A DNA stretch of 64,000 nucleotides from Deltaproteobacteria bacterium (GTDB lineage: Bacteria > Desulfobacterota > Desulfobaccia > Desulfobaccales > Desulfobaccaceae). The stretch is taken from the NCBI GenBank assembly GCA_019309545.1, contig JAFDGA010000012.1:99477-163476 (forward strand), read 5' to 3'. The position numbers were made by a program, and so were the translations under genes. Below are positions 25,649 to 35,308 of this stretch, piece by piece. Each line of letters begins with the position of its first letter. Position 1 is the stretch's first letter. The notes below the pieces were generated by a model. That model saw only the letters and a program-made list of their open reading frames with translations. It ran no database searches and had not been told where the DNA came from.

Positions 25649-27619
25649 ATGGCAGAGATCCGAGTAAACCTGAACCAAGGCCGCGGCGTTACCCTGGAGT
25701 CTGGGGTCAGCGTGGCGCAGGCCCTGAAAATTCTGGGGGTGGCCACTGATCATCAAGTAGTGGCGGCCCGGGTAGATGGCCGGGAAGTGGACCTGACTTA
25801 TCAACTTAATGAAGACTGTATTATATCGCCGATTCCGATAGACACCCCGGAGGGATTGGAGATTTTGCGGCACAGCACCTCTCATATTATGGCCGAAGCC
25901 GTACGCAGCCTTTTCCCCGGGGTCAAAGTTACCATTGGTCCGGCCACCGAATCCGGCTTTTATTATGATTTCGATGCCCCCCAAGCCTTTACTCCCGAGG
26001 ATTTGCCGCGCATTGAGGCCCGGATGCAAGAAATCATCGACCAGGACTTGCCCTTTGTCCGCCAGGAGGTTACCCACCAGGAGGCGGTCCAGCTTTTTTC
26101 GCGTCTGGGCGAAACTTACAAGTTGGAGTTGTTAGAGGAACTGACCGAGGAACAGATAAGTATCTATAAACAAGGAGATTTTATCGATCTATGCCGGGGT
26201 CCCCACGTGCCCTCGACGGGCTATATCCCGGCTTTCAAACTGACCAGTGTGGCCGGGGCCTATTGGCGCGGCGATGAACGTCAGCCCATGCTGCAGCGGA
26301 TCTATGGCACCGCGTTTTCATCTCCGGAAGAACTGGCCCAATACCTCCATTATCTGGAAGAAGCCAAGCGTCGGGATCACCGCCGCTTAGGACGCGAACT
26401 GGAGTTGTTTATCATCGAAGAAGAGGCCGGGCCGGGGATGGTGATTTATCTTCCCAAGGGGGCAATGATCCGGTATTTACTTGAGGAATTTGAACGCCGG
26501 GAACACTTGCAGCGGGGCTATCAACTGGTCATCGGACCCCAGATGCTCAAACTGGACCTCTGGAAACGCTCCGGCCATTTTGAAAATTACCGGGAACACA
26601 TGTATTTTACTGAAGTCGAGGGCCAGGCCTACGGCATCAAGCCGATGAACTGTGTGGCCCATATGCTGATTTATAAATCTCGGATTCGCAGTTATCGGGA
26701 ATTACCCCTGCGGTATTTTGAATTGGGGACGGTGCAGCGCCACGAAAAATCCGGCGTTTTGCATGGCCTGACCCGGGTCCGGCAATTTACCCAGGATGAT
26801 GCCCATATTCTATGTACGCCTGACCAGGTAGAGGAAGAGATCGCCGGGGTCATCGATTTTGTCGCCGAGGTCATGGCGGTGTTCGGCTTCCAATATGAGG
26901 TAGAACTGTCGACCCGGCCGGAAAAATCTATCGGGACGGACACCGAGTGGGAACTGGCCACCCAGGCCCTGATTAAAGCTTTACACGCCCGGAACCTGCC
27001 TTATCTGGTCTGTGAGGGTGAAGGGGCCTTTTATGGGCCGAAAATCGATATTAAGCTTAAGGATGCCTTGAATCGCCGCTGGCAATGCGCGACCATTCAG
27101 TGCGATTTTACCTTGCCGGAGCGGTTTGATCTGAATTATGTGGGGCCAGACGGCAACCGTCACCGGCCGGTGATGTTGCACCGGGTGATCCTGGGGTCGC
27201 TGGAGCGATTTTTAGGTGTGTTAATCGAACACTATGCCGGGGCCTTCCCGGTGTGGTTAGCTCCGGTGCAGGTAATTCTGTTGCCCGTCACCGATCGGGC
27301 CCAGGACTTTGCGGCCGCGGTTGCCGACCGGCTGCAGCAGGCCGGCCTGCGGGTAGAAAAAGACTTTCGCAATGAAAAACTGGGATTAAAAGTCCGGGAA
27401 GCCCAGCTGCAAAAGATTCCTTATATGATAATCATTGGGGATCGGGAAGTGGCTTCCCAGACCGTGTCAGTCCGCCGGTTAGATGGCACCGAAATAAAAA
27501 ACGTGGTGATTGACGAACTTGTCCAGCGCCTAAAAAGGGAAGGGCAGATACCGACCACCGTGAAACAATTCCCAGACAACACAGGAGGAGGGTATCATCC
27601 AGAAGAAGGTAAACATTAA
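25649..27619 (+). CDS. thrS: Threonyl-tRNA synthetase
   Basis: Charges tRNA-Thr. 656 aa class II synthetase. The N-terminal TGS domain spans about 1-62. The editing domain has [17 protein letters not shown] (about 75-91). The catalytic core has the zinc Cys in [10 protein letters not shown] (the usual motif is MNCPGH), motif 2 [31 protein letters not shown] with zinc His, and motif 3 [23 protein letters not shown]-terminal anticodon-binding domain follows. It is first in the thrS-infC-rpmI-rplT-pheS translation operon, and its 3' end overlaps the infC start. Confidence 0.96.
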   Translation: MAEIRVNLNQGRGVTLESGVSVAQALKILGVATDHQVVAARVDGREVDLTYQLNEDCIISPIPIDTPEGLEILRHSTSHIMAEAVRSLFPGVKVTIGPATESGFYYDFDAPQAFTPEDLPRIEARMQEIIDQDLPFVRQEVTHQEAVQLFSRLGETYKLELLEELTEEQISIYKQGDFIDLCRGPHVPSTGYIPAFKLTSVAGAYWRGDERQPMLQRIYGTAFSSPEELAQYLHYLEEAKRRDHRRLGRELELFIIEEEAGPGMVIYLPKGAMIRYLLEEFERREHLQRGYQLVIGPQMLKLDLWKRSGHFENYREHMYFTEVEGQAYGIKPMNCVAHMLIYKSRIRSYRELPLRYFELGTVQRHEKSGVLHGLTRVRQFTQDDAHILCTPDQVEEEIAGVIDFVAEVMAVFGFQYEVELSTRPEKSIGTDTEWELATQALIKALHARNLPYLVCEGEGAFYGPKIDIKLKDALNRRWQCATIQCDFTLPERFDLNYVGPDGNRHRPVMLHRVILGSLERFLGVLIEHYAGAFPVWLAPVQVILLPVTDRAQDFAAAVADRLQQAGLRVEKDFRNEKLGLKVREAQLQKIPYMIIIGDREVASQTVSVRRLDGTEIKNVVIDELVQRLKREGQIPTTVKQFPDNTGGGYHPEEGKH

Positions 27620-28103
27620 CCGGGAGATCACTGCCCCTGAGGTGCGGCTGGTCGGCTCGGATGGGAGCCAGATCGGTATCATGCCCTTGAGCGAGGCCCT
27701 GGAACGCGCCGCGGCAGAACACCTGGATCTAGTAGAAGTTGCCCCCCAAGCCACGCCTCCGGTTTGCCGGATTATGGATTATGGCAAATTTAAGTATTTG
27801 CAGAGCAAGAAAACTCAGGAGGCCCGGAAAAAACAGACCATTGTCCAGATTAAAGAAGTAAAGGTCCGGCCCAAAATCGAAGAGCATGATTTTGCCTTTA
27901 AACTCCGGAACATCCGCCGGTTCTTGGGTCAAAAAGACAAGACCAAGGTTTCTTTGGTCTTTCGAGGACGGGAAATCGCCTATCCGGAGTTGGGTTATAA
28001 TCTGTTAAAAAAGATCGCCGAGGCCGTAGAAGATATTGGGGTGGTAGAACAGCAGCCCAAGTTTGAAGGCCGTCATATGACTATGATCCTGGCCCCCAAG
28101 TAG
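27597..28103 (+). CDS. infC: Translation initiation factor IF-3, non-AUG (AUC) start
   Basis: Prevents premature 50S joining and proofreads initiator tRNA and start codon. The conserved IF-3 N-terminus ([18 protein letters not shown]) lies upstream of the first ATG/GTG/TTG in frame, so translation must start earlier. The frame opens at tandem ATC codons (27594 and 27597) 5 and 8 bases after AGGAGG (27583-27588), inside the last codons of thrS. This gives about 168 aa, normal length. E. coli infC uses AUU for autoregulation, because IF-3 discriminates against non-canonical starts. Motifs include [14 protein letters not shown] and a C-terminal [20 protein letters not shown] at 27642 would delete the conserved N-terminus. 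Confidence 0.9.
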   Translation: MQKKVNINREITAPEVRLVGSDGSQIGIMPLSEALERAAAEHLDLVEVAPQATPPVCRIMDYGKFKYLQSKKTQEARKKQTIVQIKEVKVRPKIEEHDFAFKLRNIRRFLGQKDKTKVSLVFRGREIAYPELGYNLLKKIAEAVEDIGVVEQQPKFEGRHMTMILAPK

Positions 28104-28302
28104 TTTAATTTTACATAACAACACTAGTGTTTATCCAGAAACCCACTTTTATCTCTCCTTGATGGGGGAGGGTTAGGTTTGGGGGTAAAAATAATTTAGA
28201 ATTTCAATATCTTCAGAGTTACATCTCCTTTCCCCCATTCCGGATTAAACCTAGCAAATATTATTAGCCAGGAGGCTTTGCGCTTCCAAAGAGGAATCTA
28301 AA

Positions 28303-28500
28303 ATGCCCAAACTAAAAACCCACCGTGGCGCTGCCAAACGCTTCAAAGCCACTGGAAACGGACGGCTCAAGCGCAGCAAGGCTTTTCATAGCCATATTCT
28401 GACCAAAAAAAGCCCTAAACGGAAACGGCAACTACGCCAGGCAACCCTGGTCGATCAGACCGATATGAAGAGTCTGAAACGATTGTTGCCCTATTTATAA
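28303..28500 (+). CDS. rpmI: Large ribosomal subunit protein bL35
   Basis: 65 aa, highly basic 50S subunit protein, typical length. It begins [20 protein letters not shown], followed by [20 protein letters not shown], both hallmark L35 stretches. GAGG 9 bases upstream of the ATG. It is preceded by a 199-base gap after infC that carries a CTCC...GGGGGAGGG repeat-like segment. In many bacteria rpmI-rplT are repressed by L20 binding the leader, but no clear L20 site was identified here. Confidence 0.96.
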   Translation: MPKLKTHRGAAKRFKATGNGRLKRSKAFHSHILTKKSPKRKRQLRQATLVDQTDMKSLKRLLPYL

Positions 28501-28515
28501 GTCAGGAGGGGTGTC

Positions 28516-28869
28516 ATGCCGAGAGTCAAAAGCAGCGTTCGGGCCCGCGCCCGTCATAAAAAATATCTCAAGCTGGCCAAGGGTTTTCGCGGCGGCCGGC
28601 GGCGGTTGTATCGCTCTGCCCGGGAAGCGGTGGAGAGGGGTCTGGCTTTCGCTTATCGGGACCGCAAGGTCCGCAAGCGGGAGTTCAGAAGCCTGTGGAT
28701 CACCCGGATTAACGCCGCCACTCGTCCTCTGGGACTCTCTTACAGCCGCTTTATCAGCGGGGCCAGGAAAGCCGGGATTGGCCTGGATCGCAAGATCTTG
28801 GCAGAGTTGGCCATTAATGACCCGGCCGGCTTTGCCCGGATTGCCGAGGTCGCCCGGCAAGCGGGCTAA
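28516..28869 (+). CDS. rplT: Large ribosomal subunit protein bL20
   Basis: 117 aa, normal length. L20 binds 23S rRNA early in 50S assembly and often represses its own operon. Signatures are [21 protein letters not shown]... and the C-terminal [26 protein letters not shown] is 9 bases before the ATG. It follows rpmI by 15 bases and precedes pheS by 55 bases, the canonical order. Confidence 0.97.
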   Translation: MPRVKSSVRARARHKKYLKLAKGFRGGRRRLYRSAREAVERGLAFAYRDRKVRKREFRSLWITRINAATRPLGLSYSRFISGARKAGIGLDRKILAELAINDPAGFARIAEVARQAG

Positions 28870-28924
28870 GCGGTTGAATTGAGGCCTTTAGCTACTTGAT
28901 TCCCCACATCGGCTAATCAGATTG

Positions 28925-29938
28925 ATGCTGGAAGAGTTAAAAAACCTGGAGCACCAGGCCGCTGCCCAGATCGCTCAGGCCGCTGATGACGCGGCCCTGG
29001 AAGCTCTGCGGGTTTACTATCTGGGGCGCAAAGGAACGCTTACCAAGATCTTGCGGTCGCTGCGAGAGCTGTCCCCGGAATTACGGCCGCAGGTGGGACA
29101 GGAAGCCAACCGGATCAAACAGGCCCTGGAACAGGCCCTCAGCGCAGCTCGGGAACGCCTCCAGGAAGAGGCGCGGCAGCGGCGCCGCCCGGTCGGTCTG
29201 GACGTCACCTTGCCGGGGCGGCGTCCGCCCCTGGGCCGCCTCCACCCTATCACTCGGATCACCCGCGAAATCTGCGACATTTTTGTCCGCTTGGGATTTG
29301 AAGTGGTTGAAGGCCCGGAAGTGGAAACCGACTACTATAATTTCGAAGCTCTCAACATCCCCAAGGACCATCCGGCCCGGGATATGCAAGACACCTTTTA
29401 TGTCTCGGAAAATATCGTCTTACGGACTCACACCTCGCCCATGCAGATTCGGGTAATGGAAAAACAGCCGCCGCCGGTCCGGATCATCGCCCCCGGCAAG
29501 ACCTATCGCCGCGACTCCGACCTCACCCATACCCCGATGTTCCATCAGGTGGAAGCCCTCTTGGTCGACAAACATATCACTTTTGCCGACCTCAAGGGGG
29601 TGTTGCGGGTGTTTGTTCATGAGATTTTCGATCCTTCCGTAGGTCTGCGTTTCCGACCCAGTTACTTCCCCTTTACCGAACCCAGTGCCGAAGTCGATAT
29701 CGCCTGCGTCATCTGCCGCGGGGCCGGCTGTCGGGTCTGCAAAGAGACTGGCTGGCTGGAGGTCATCGGGGCTGGCATGGTCCACCCCGAGGTCTTCCGC
29801 TTTGTGGGCTATGACCCCGAGGTTTATACCGGCTTTGCCTTTGGGATGGGTATCGAACGCATTGCCATGCTCAAATACGGCATCGACGACCTGCGCCTGT
29901 TCTTCGAAAACGATCTCCGCTTTCTGAGACAATTCTAA
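28925..29938 (+). CDS. pheS: Phenylalanyl-tRNA synthetase alpha subunit
   Basis: 337 aa, usual length. An N-terminal coiled-coil tRNA-binding arm (about 1-90) is followed by the catalytic domain: HPITRITREICDIF, GPEVETDYYNFEALNIPKDHPARDMQDTFY-type sequence, motif 2 GKTYRRDSDLTHTPMFHQVE, FRPSYFPFTEPSAEVDI, and motif 3 FAFGMGIERIAMLKYGIDDLR. The ATG at 28925 is chosen; a TTG directly before it is possible. pheT normally follows immediately but is absent; about 860 bases of non-coding or degraded DNA follow instead. Confidence 0.95.
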   Translation: MLEELKNLEHQAAAQIAQAADDAALEALRVYYLGRKGTLTKILRSLRELSPELRPQVGQEANRIKQALEQALSAARERLQEEARQRRRPVGLDVTLPGRRPPLGRLHPITRITREICDIFVRLGFEVVEGPEVETDYYNFEALNIPKDHPARDMQDTFYVSENIVLRTHTSPMQIRVMEKQPPPVRIIAPGKTYRRDSDLTHTPMFHQVEALLVDKHITFADLKGVLRVFVHEIFDPSVGLRFRPSYFPFTEPSAEVDIACVICRGAGCRVCKETGWLEVIGAGMVHPEVFRFVGYDPEVYTGFAFGMGIERIAMLKYGIDDLRLFFENDLRFLRQF

Positions 29939-30168
29939 GGCGGGTTATTCCTACTGGTTACAACTTGGCCCCCGTTGATATATCCTCAACAGCCAACTTC
30001 TTTTAAGCATCCTGATTGATCTAAAAGGGCGCCTTTGGCCTTATTACCCACAAAATTCCAAATAGTTGACAACCTCTATCTCTTGTAGTAAAAAATTAAC
30101 AATGATGACTGAAAAGCCGATCAAGAAGAAGATTATAGGTAAGATATACACTCCGTTAAGACCGCAAA
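29939..30168. other. Non-coding DNA after pheS
   Basis: AT-rich relative to its neighbours. A short frame beginning ATGATGACTGAAAAG (30101-30177) encodes about 25 residues with a lysine cluster and has no support. TTGACA occurs at 30064 without a well-spaced -10. Together with the following remnant it forms an 858-base stretch lacking an intact gene. Confidence 0.4.
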
Positions 30169-30690
30169 GTGAACTGCTCTGAATGTGAAAGGTCAACGCG
30201 GTATCTAGTTGGTCCGGAAGGATCACAAGTTCCCCTTTGCCTTCAGTGCTACCTATAATTTGTCCAGACAGAATAAGTAAAGCTTTATATGCTAAGGACA
30301 GAACTAAATTATCTGACCGCCTAAACGGGCTTTGTTTCGGGGTTTCCCGATCCCTTACCTCGCTACCCTCAAAGGAAAGTTGTGCATAATGGGGGGGACT
30401 ACTTTGACTAATATAACAGTAGATAACAACTGCCCGGTCAACTTAACGAAAAAGTTCGAAAACTCCAACACCTTGATGCACTGAAATCGGGACAAGCTAT
30501 TGCTCAGACGTGGAGAATTCGGACTATGACCCAATGCACCACAATATTGCAAACTTCTCTTTGCAGGAACTGCTGCGAACTTTACACCTCAATCGGTGGA
30601 ATCTACAAAATTCAAGAACTTTTTGAGCCATCCGACCCTGAGGCTGCTAATTTGCTGAATTCTAAACTATTATTACTTGCTGTGGCTTAG
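30169..30690 (+). pseudogene. Probable degraded zinc-ribbon gene remnant
   Basis: A GTG-started frame (30169-30258) encodes 29 residues with two CxxC pairs: CSEC at the start and PLCLQC near the end, joined by GPEGSQVP. It then stops. Further on, frame fragments encode TLTNITVDNN (about 30403-30432), then KVRKLQHLDALKSGQAIAQ (about 30445-30501) in another frame, then a 54-codon frame from 30526 with CRNCC. Small bacterial proteins that combine a two-CxxC ribbon with a later N-x-I-x-V-D-N stretch would explain this order, so a frameshifted remnant is suspected. The family resemblance is from memory and weak. Confidence 0.35.
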
Positions 30691-30796
30691 CCGCACAGAA
30701 TTGAGTACACAGCATAAAAATGTACTGGACTAGGACTGTCAAAAACTGTGCCGCTACTAATCTTGGTAGTTTTCCTAAATAAGATCAATAAGAAAA

Positions 30797-32113
30797 ATGA
30801 CTGAAACCCATCCCTCGGTTCGAGTCGCCAGCCATCGAGCGTTAGCAGCCCGGGAGCAAATAGTGGGGACCTACCCGCAATGGGAAGCCTGGCGTGAGCA
30901 GGCCCGGGCGATAAAGGCCGAGGTTATCGATCATCTGGATGACTTCCTGGAACAATTACAGCGCCAGGTCCGAAGCTGGGGCGGCGAGGTGTTGTGGGCC
31001 GAAGATGCGACTCAGGCCCGCCGGCTGATCCTGGAGGTGGCGCGGCGACACCAGGTCCAGGCAGTGGTCAAAGCCAAATCCATGGCTACCGAAGAAATCA
31101 ATCTCAATCCAGCCCTGGAGGCCGCCGGGATAACGGTTTCCGAGACTGATCTGGGGGAATTTATTGTCCAACTGGCCGGGAACCGCCCCAGTCATATTAC
31201 CGCCCCGGCCCTGCACCTTAACCGGGAACAGATCGCCGACCTGTTCAGTGACCGGCTGGGGGTAAGGCCTCAGACCGATCCTTCCTGTCTCAGCCGCCAG
31301 GGTGCCAGATTTTTGCGCCCTAGCTTTTGGGAAGCCCAGATGGGGATTACCGGAGTCAACTTTGCCGCCGCGGCCAGCGGCACCCTGGTAATGCTGGAGA
31401 ACGAAGGCAATCTGCGGCTCAGTGCCACGGTCCCGCCGGTGCACCTGGCACTGATGGGAATCGAAAAAATCATTCCCCGGCTGACCGACCTCGAGGTTTT
31501 TTTGCGTCTCTTACCGGCCAGCGCTACCGGCCAACGGCTGACCGCCTATGTTAACTTTATCGGTGGTCTGAAAAAGCAGCCCCATGGAAATCAGGCCTTT
31601 TACCTGGTTCTATTGGACAATGGCCGGCGGCGGTTGGCTGCCCACCCTGAGTGGCAGGAGGCGCTTTACTGCCTGCGGTGCGGGGCCTGCCTGAATATCT
31701 GCCCGATCTTTCAGTTAGGGGGCGGCCATCTTTACGGTCAGGTCTATCCTGGCGCCATCGGCATCCTGCTGGCTCCGTTTCTAAGCCATGGCACAGATCT
31801 GACCGATCTATGCACTCAGTGCGGGGCCTGTAGCCTGATCTGTCCGGTTAAGATCAATTTAGCCGATAAAATTGCACGGCGCCGCGCTCAGAGTACCCGT
31901 CATCGTGGACTGCGTCTTTTGATGCAGGGCGCCGCGGCGATTATGGCCCGGCCCCGTCTCTATCGTGGCCTGGAACCTTGGCTGCGGCTGGTCCGGCAGC
32001 ATTTACCGGCCACCGGACAAAAATATCTGTGGGGACCGGGACGCTGCTTGCCAGAATTGGCTCCACAGAGTTATCATCGCATGATGCAGTCGAAGCAAAA
32101 ATCGGTTTCTTAG
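30797..32113 (+). CDS. LutB-like LUD-domain iron-sulfur protein
   Basis: 438 aa. The N-terminal half (about 20-290) is a LUD domain with VVKAKSMATEEINLNPALEA and GVNFAAAASGTLVMLENEGN-type sequence. It ends with two [4Fe-4S] motifs, CLRCGACLNICPIF (about 294-307) and CTQCGACSLICPVKI (about 344-358). LutB is the iron-sulfur subunit of the LutABC lactate dehydrogenase, and related proteins occur with other 2-hydroxy acid oxidation systems. It is followed by a lutC-like gene, but lutA (CCG domains) is missing from the window. Electron carrier and substrate cannot be assigned from sequence alone. Confidence 0.88.
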   Translation: MTETHPSVRVASHRALAAREQIVGTYPQWEAWREQARAIKAEVIDHLDDFLEQLQRQVRSWGGEVLWAEDATQARRLILEVARRHQVQAVVKAKSMATEEINLNPALEAAGITVSETDLGEFIVQLAGNRPSHITAPALHLNREQIADLFSDRLGVRPQTDPSCLSRQGARFLRPSFWEAQMGITGVNFAAAASGTLVMLENEGNLRLSATVPPVHLALMGIEKIIPRLTDLEVFLRLLPASATGQRLTAYVNFIGGLKKQPHGNQAFYLVLLDNGRRRLAAHPEWQEALYCLRCGACLNICPIFQLGGGHLYGQVYPGAIGILLAPFLSHGTDLTDLCTQCGACSLICPVKINLADKIARRRAQSTRHRGLRLLMQGAAAIMARPRLYRGLEPWLRLVRQHLPATGQKYLWGPGRCLPELAPQSYHRMMQSKQKSVS

Positions 32114-32130
32114 AATCACCGGCACTTGAC

Positions 32131-32703
32131 TTGGTTAACACCAGTGGAGCAATTACAATTTTCGATCTAGCGCTTGATCTGTATCTACTTTTCAGCCGGC
32201 TGACCGAAGCCCGAGCTCATGGACAAGAAGTGCATGGGCCCGATCAGTTGGCCCTGGCCCTGGCCACACGCGGGCATCCGCCACTGGTTCTAGAGGATCA
32301 TCCCTGGCTGCAGGAAGTAGCCTCTCGCCTAGGGAATCGGGGAGTAACAGAGGTAAGCTTCCTTTCCCATCTGTCCCCCGACCAGGCCTGGACCGCAGAC
32401 ATAGACACTGCAGTAACCGTAGCAGCGGGAGCCATTCCGGAGACCGGCAGCATTTTGATCAATGCCTTGTCCCCCCTAGCTTTTCGGCTATCCCTGCGTC
32501 CCCGTAAGCAGATCGTAATCGTCCCCGCCGACCGAGCCACCTTGACCCTGGCCCAGGCCCTGGAGTGGACCGCCCAGGAACCCTCCGGGCTGGTCAGCTG
32601 GCTTACTGGCCCCAGCCGCACCGCGGATATCGAAAAAACCCTAGTCCTGGGCGCGCAGGGGGCCGAGAGCCTGGAGGTGCTGATTTATACCCCGGAGACC
32701 TGA
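32131..32703 (+). CDS. LutC-like LUD-domain protein
   Basis: About 190 aa from a TTG at 32131, 17 bases after the lutB-like stop. An earlier TTG at 31978 would overlap lutB by 136 bases and is less likely, though the frame stays open there. LUD features are TAVTVAAGAIPETGSILINA and KQIVIVPADRATLTLAQALE, which parallel the ETGT and VPxxxIV stretches of LutC. It presumably pairs with the upstream LutB-like protein. Its TGA overlaps the ATG of the next gene (TGATG). Confidence 0.78.
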   Translation: MVNTSGAITIFDLALDLYLLFSRLTEARAHGQEVHGPDQLALALATRGHPPLVLEDHPWLQEVASRLGNRGVTEVSFLSHLSPDQAWTADIDTAVTVAAGAIPETGSILINALSPLAFRLSLRPRKQIVIVPADRATLTLAQALEWTAQEPSGLVSWLTGPSRTADIEKTLVLGAQGAESLEVLIYTPET

Positions 32704-33899
32704 TGGAAAGAGTGCCCACCGTCGAAATTGAGTCCCGCATTACTCATCTACAGCGCCAGTTAGTGAGCCATAAAATTGATCTGGCGCTGATCGCCCAGAA
32801 TACCGACCTGTTCTATTATAGCGGCACCGTGGTGGACGGTTTTCTGGCCGTGCCCGCCCAGGATCAGCCGATCTTAGCAGTACGCCGGCCGCAGCAGCGC
32901 CTCGACACGGAAGGCTCGGTCTGGCAGGTCCGAAATTTTAATAATTTTAAAGATCTCCATAGCATACTGGAAAAGGCGGGCCTGAGCCGGCAAGCCGTAA
33001 TCGGGCTGGAGCTGGATGTCCTGCCCGCTGCCCTGTATTTAAAGCTGGGCGAGCAGGTTTTCCCCCGGAATCAGATCATAGATGCCTCGACCATCATTCG
33101 TCGCCAGCGCATGATCAAAAGCGCCTACGAAATCGAGCAACAGCGCCGGGCCGCGGCTCTCCTCGACCAGGCTCTCCAGATGGCCACCGACCTGCTCAAA
33201 CCCGGAATGACTGAATTGGAGCTTGACGCCGCGGTGGTCTATCATCTGCGCCGTTTGGGCCATCAAGGCCTGGCGCGCATCCGGCGCTGGAATCTGGAAC
33301 TGTTTTTCGGTCACGTACTATCAGGGATTTCGGGGCTTAAGGCCGCTTATACGGACACCCCGAGCGGCGGCACTGGGGTCAGCCCCGCCTTCCCCCAGGG
33401 AGCGGGATGGAAGCGGCTGGCCCCGGGGGAACCGATCAGCATCGACTTTCTGGCCTGTGTCAACGGCTATATCATTGATCAGACCCGAATGTATGCCCTG
33501 GGGTCCCTGCCTGAGGCCGCCTGGGAAGCCTTTGCAGTAGTTGAAGACCTGTACCGGATGTTTGAAGCCGAAGCCCGTCCCGGAGTGAGGCCTGGAGATA
33601 TTTATAACTGCCTCTGGGAGGAAGTGCGAGTCCGGGGTCGCCAAGATTATTTCATGGGGGTGGGCCAGGATCGGGTGCGCTTCATCGGCCATGGCGTGGG
33701 GCTGGAGGCGGACGAATTCCCTCTCCTCAGCGCCCATTTCCCTTATCCCTTCGAAGCCGATATGGTGGTGGCCTTTGAACCCAAATTTTTCCTGCCGGAA
33801 ATCGGGATGATCGGCCAGGAGGATACCGGCCGCATCACCCCGACTGGAGTGGAATGGCTGACCGTCTCTCCCCCAGGTATAGCGGTTAAGCCAGTATGA
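32703..33899 (+). CDS. M24-family metallopeptidase (Xaa-Pro aminopeptidase/prolidase-like)
   Basis: 398 aa from the ATG overlapping the lutC-like stop. The N-terminal creatinase-like domain (about 5-140) is followed by the pita-bread catalytic domain, with metal ligands Asp (SIDFLACVNGY), Asp (IIDQTRM), His (FIGHGVGLE), Glu (VVAFEPKF) and Glu (GQEDTGRITPTG). All five ligands are present, so it is likely active. Linkage to LUD proteins suggests a shared operon, but a functional link between peptide hydrolysis and hydroxy-acid oxidation is not established. Confidence 0.87.
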   Translation: MERVPTVEIESRITHLQRQLVSHKIDLALIAQNTDLFYYSGTVVDGFLAVPAQDQPILAVRRPQQRLDTEGSVWQVRNFNNFKDLHSILEKAGLSRQAVIGLELDVLPAALYLKLGEQVFPRNQIIDASTIIRRQRMIKSAYEIEQQRRAAALLDQALQMATDLLKPGMTELELDAAVVYHLRRLGHQGLARIRRWNLELFFGHVLSGISGLKAAYTDTPSGGTGVSPAFPQGAGWKRLAPGEPISIDFLACVNGYIIDQTRMYALGSLPEAAWEAFAVVEDLYRMFEAEARPGVRPGDIYNCLWEEVRVRGRQDYFMGVGQDRVRFIGHGVGLEADEFPLLSAHFPYPFEADMVVAFEPKFFLPEIGMIGQEDTGRITPTGVEWLTVSPPGIAVKPV

Positions 33900-33949
33900 A
33901 CTGGTTCGCCGAAGCCCCTAACCGCCCGTCTTCGCTTTCGGGCTTTAAC

Positions 33950-35308
33950 TCAGGCAATATAAATAGTCTTGATGTTGACGAATTCTTTGATGCCGTAGTG
34001 GGACATTTCGCGGCCATAGCCGGATCTTTTGACCCCGCCAAAGGGAAGGCGGGGGTCCGACTTGGTCATGGTATTGACCACCACGGTGCCGGACTCAATC
34101 CGGCGGGCCAGACGCTCGCCGCGTTTTAGGTCTCGGGTCCAGATGCTGCCTCCCAGACCGTAAGGGGAGTCATTGGCCACAGCTATAGCCTCCTCTTCAT
34201 CTTTAACCGTGATGAGGGCGGATACCGGGCCAAAGGTCTCCTGATCATAAACCGGCATGCCTTTTTTGACCTCGGCCAGAATGGTGGGGGTATAATAGAA
34301 CCCGGGGCCATCAAGACTTTTCCCGCCGGTAACCAGCCGGGCTCCCATTTTAATTGAATCCTGGACCTGCTGGTGAAGTTGCTCCCGCAGATCGGCACGG
34401 GCCAGCGGGCCTAAGTTAGTCTCCTCCTTCAAGGGGTCACCGACCACCAGATTTTCCACCAACTGTTTGTGGCGAGCCTCAAACGCGGCTGCAACCTTTT
34501 CCAACACAATAAAGCGTTTGGCGGCAATACAGGTCTGACCGGCGTTTTGCATCCGAGCCTTGACCGCCAGGGTACAGCAGAGGTCGAAATCCGCGTCTTC
34601 GAGGACAACAAAAGGGTCCGTCCCCCCCAGTTCCATGACGGTCTTTTTTAGATGTCGGCCCGCGGCGGCCGCCACCTGGCTGCCAGCTTTTTCACTGCCA
34701 GTGAGGGCTACCCCCTTGATGACCTCGTGGCCAATCAAGGGCTCAACCTGACTGCCAGGGATCAGCAGGGTGCGGAAAATATCCTCTGGGAAGCCGGCCT
34801 GCCGGAAGACCTCTTCCAGGGCCAGGGCACAGCCGGGGACGTTGGAGGCATGCTTGAGGACGCAAGCATTGCCAGCTATCAGGGCTGGGACGGCATAGCG
34901 ACAGACCTGCCAGAAGGGAAAATTCCAGGGCATGATCCCCAGCACCACACCGATCGGCTCAAAGCTGACAAAACTTCGGCCGGATTCCAGGGGAATTGCT
35001 TCGTCGGCCAGCATGGCCTCGGCATTATCGGCATAGTAGTCGCAAATGAAGGCGCACTTTTCCACCTCGGCCCGAGCGGTTTTGATGATTTTACCCATTT
35101 CCTGGGTGATCAGTTGGGCGTACTGGTCCTGGTGTGCCAGTAATGCCTGGCCCACCCGTTTGGTTAGGGCAGCCCTTTCCGAAAAAGAGGTGGATTTCCA
35201 GGATTTCCAGGCTTTATCTACCCTTAGAAGAATATCTTGACATTCCCAAAGGTGGTGTTCAGGGTATTGTTTAATGACTTGGCCGGTGGCCGGATTGATG
35301 CTTTGCAT
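33950..35308 (-). CDS. NAD(P)-dependent aldehyde dehydrogenase, succinate-semialdehyde dehydrogenase-like
   Basis: 452 aa, the short SSADH-like length. Motifs are MPWNFPFWQVCRYAVPALIAGN (about 124-145), the catalytic Glu in VMELGGTDPFVVLEDAD and the catalytic Cys in NAGQTCIAAKRFIV (about 253-266), and PFGGVKRSGYGREMS near the C-terminus. The N-terminus (MQSINPATGQVIKQYPEH) matches the GabD/Sad-like group acting on succinate semialdehyde and other aldehydes. It is convergent with the M24 peptidase gene; no gabT is nearby, so the substrate is uncertain. Confidence 0.87.
   Translation of the reverse strand: MQSINPATGQVIKQYPEHHLWECQDILLRVDKAWKSWKSTSFSERAALTKRVGQALLAHQDQYAQLITQEMGKIIKTARAEVEKCAFICDYYADNAEAMLADEAIPLESGRSFVSFEPIGVVLGIMPWNFPFWQVCRYAVPALIAGNACVLKHASNVPGCALALEEVFRQAGFPEDIFRTLLIPGSQVEPLIGHEVIKGVALTGSEKAGSQVAAAAGRHLKKTVMELGGTDPFVVLEDADFDLCCTLAVKARMQNAGQTCIAAKRFIVLEKVAAAFEARHKQLVENLVVGDPLKEETNLGPLARADLREQLHQQVQDSIKMGARLVTGGKSLDGPGFYYTPTILAEVKKGMPVYDQETFGPVSALITVKDEEEAIAVANDSPYGLGGSIWTRDLKRGERLARRIESGTVVVNTMTKSDPRLPFGGVKRSGYGREMSHYGIKEFVNIKTIYIA

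Noticed and set aside
31978..32130. Long N-terminus for the LutC-like gene
   Set aside because: It would overlap lutB by 136 bases and the extra residues are unlike LutC; the TTG at 32131 was preferred.
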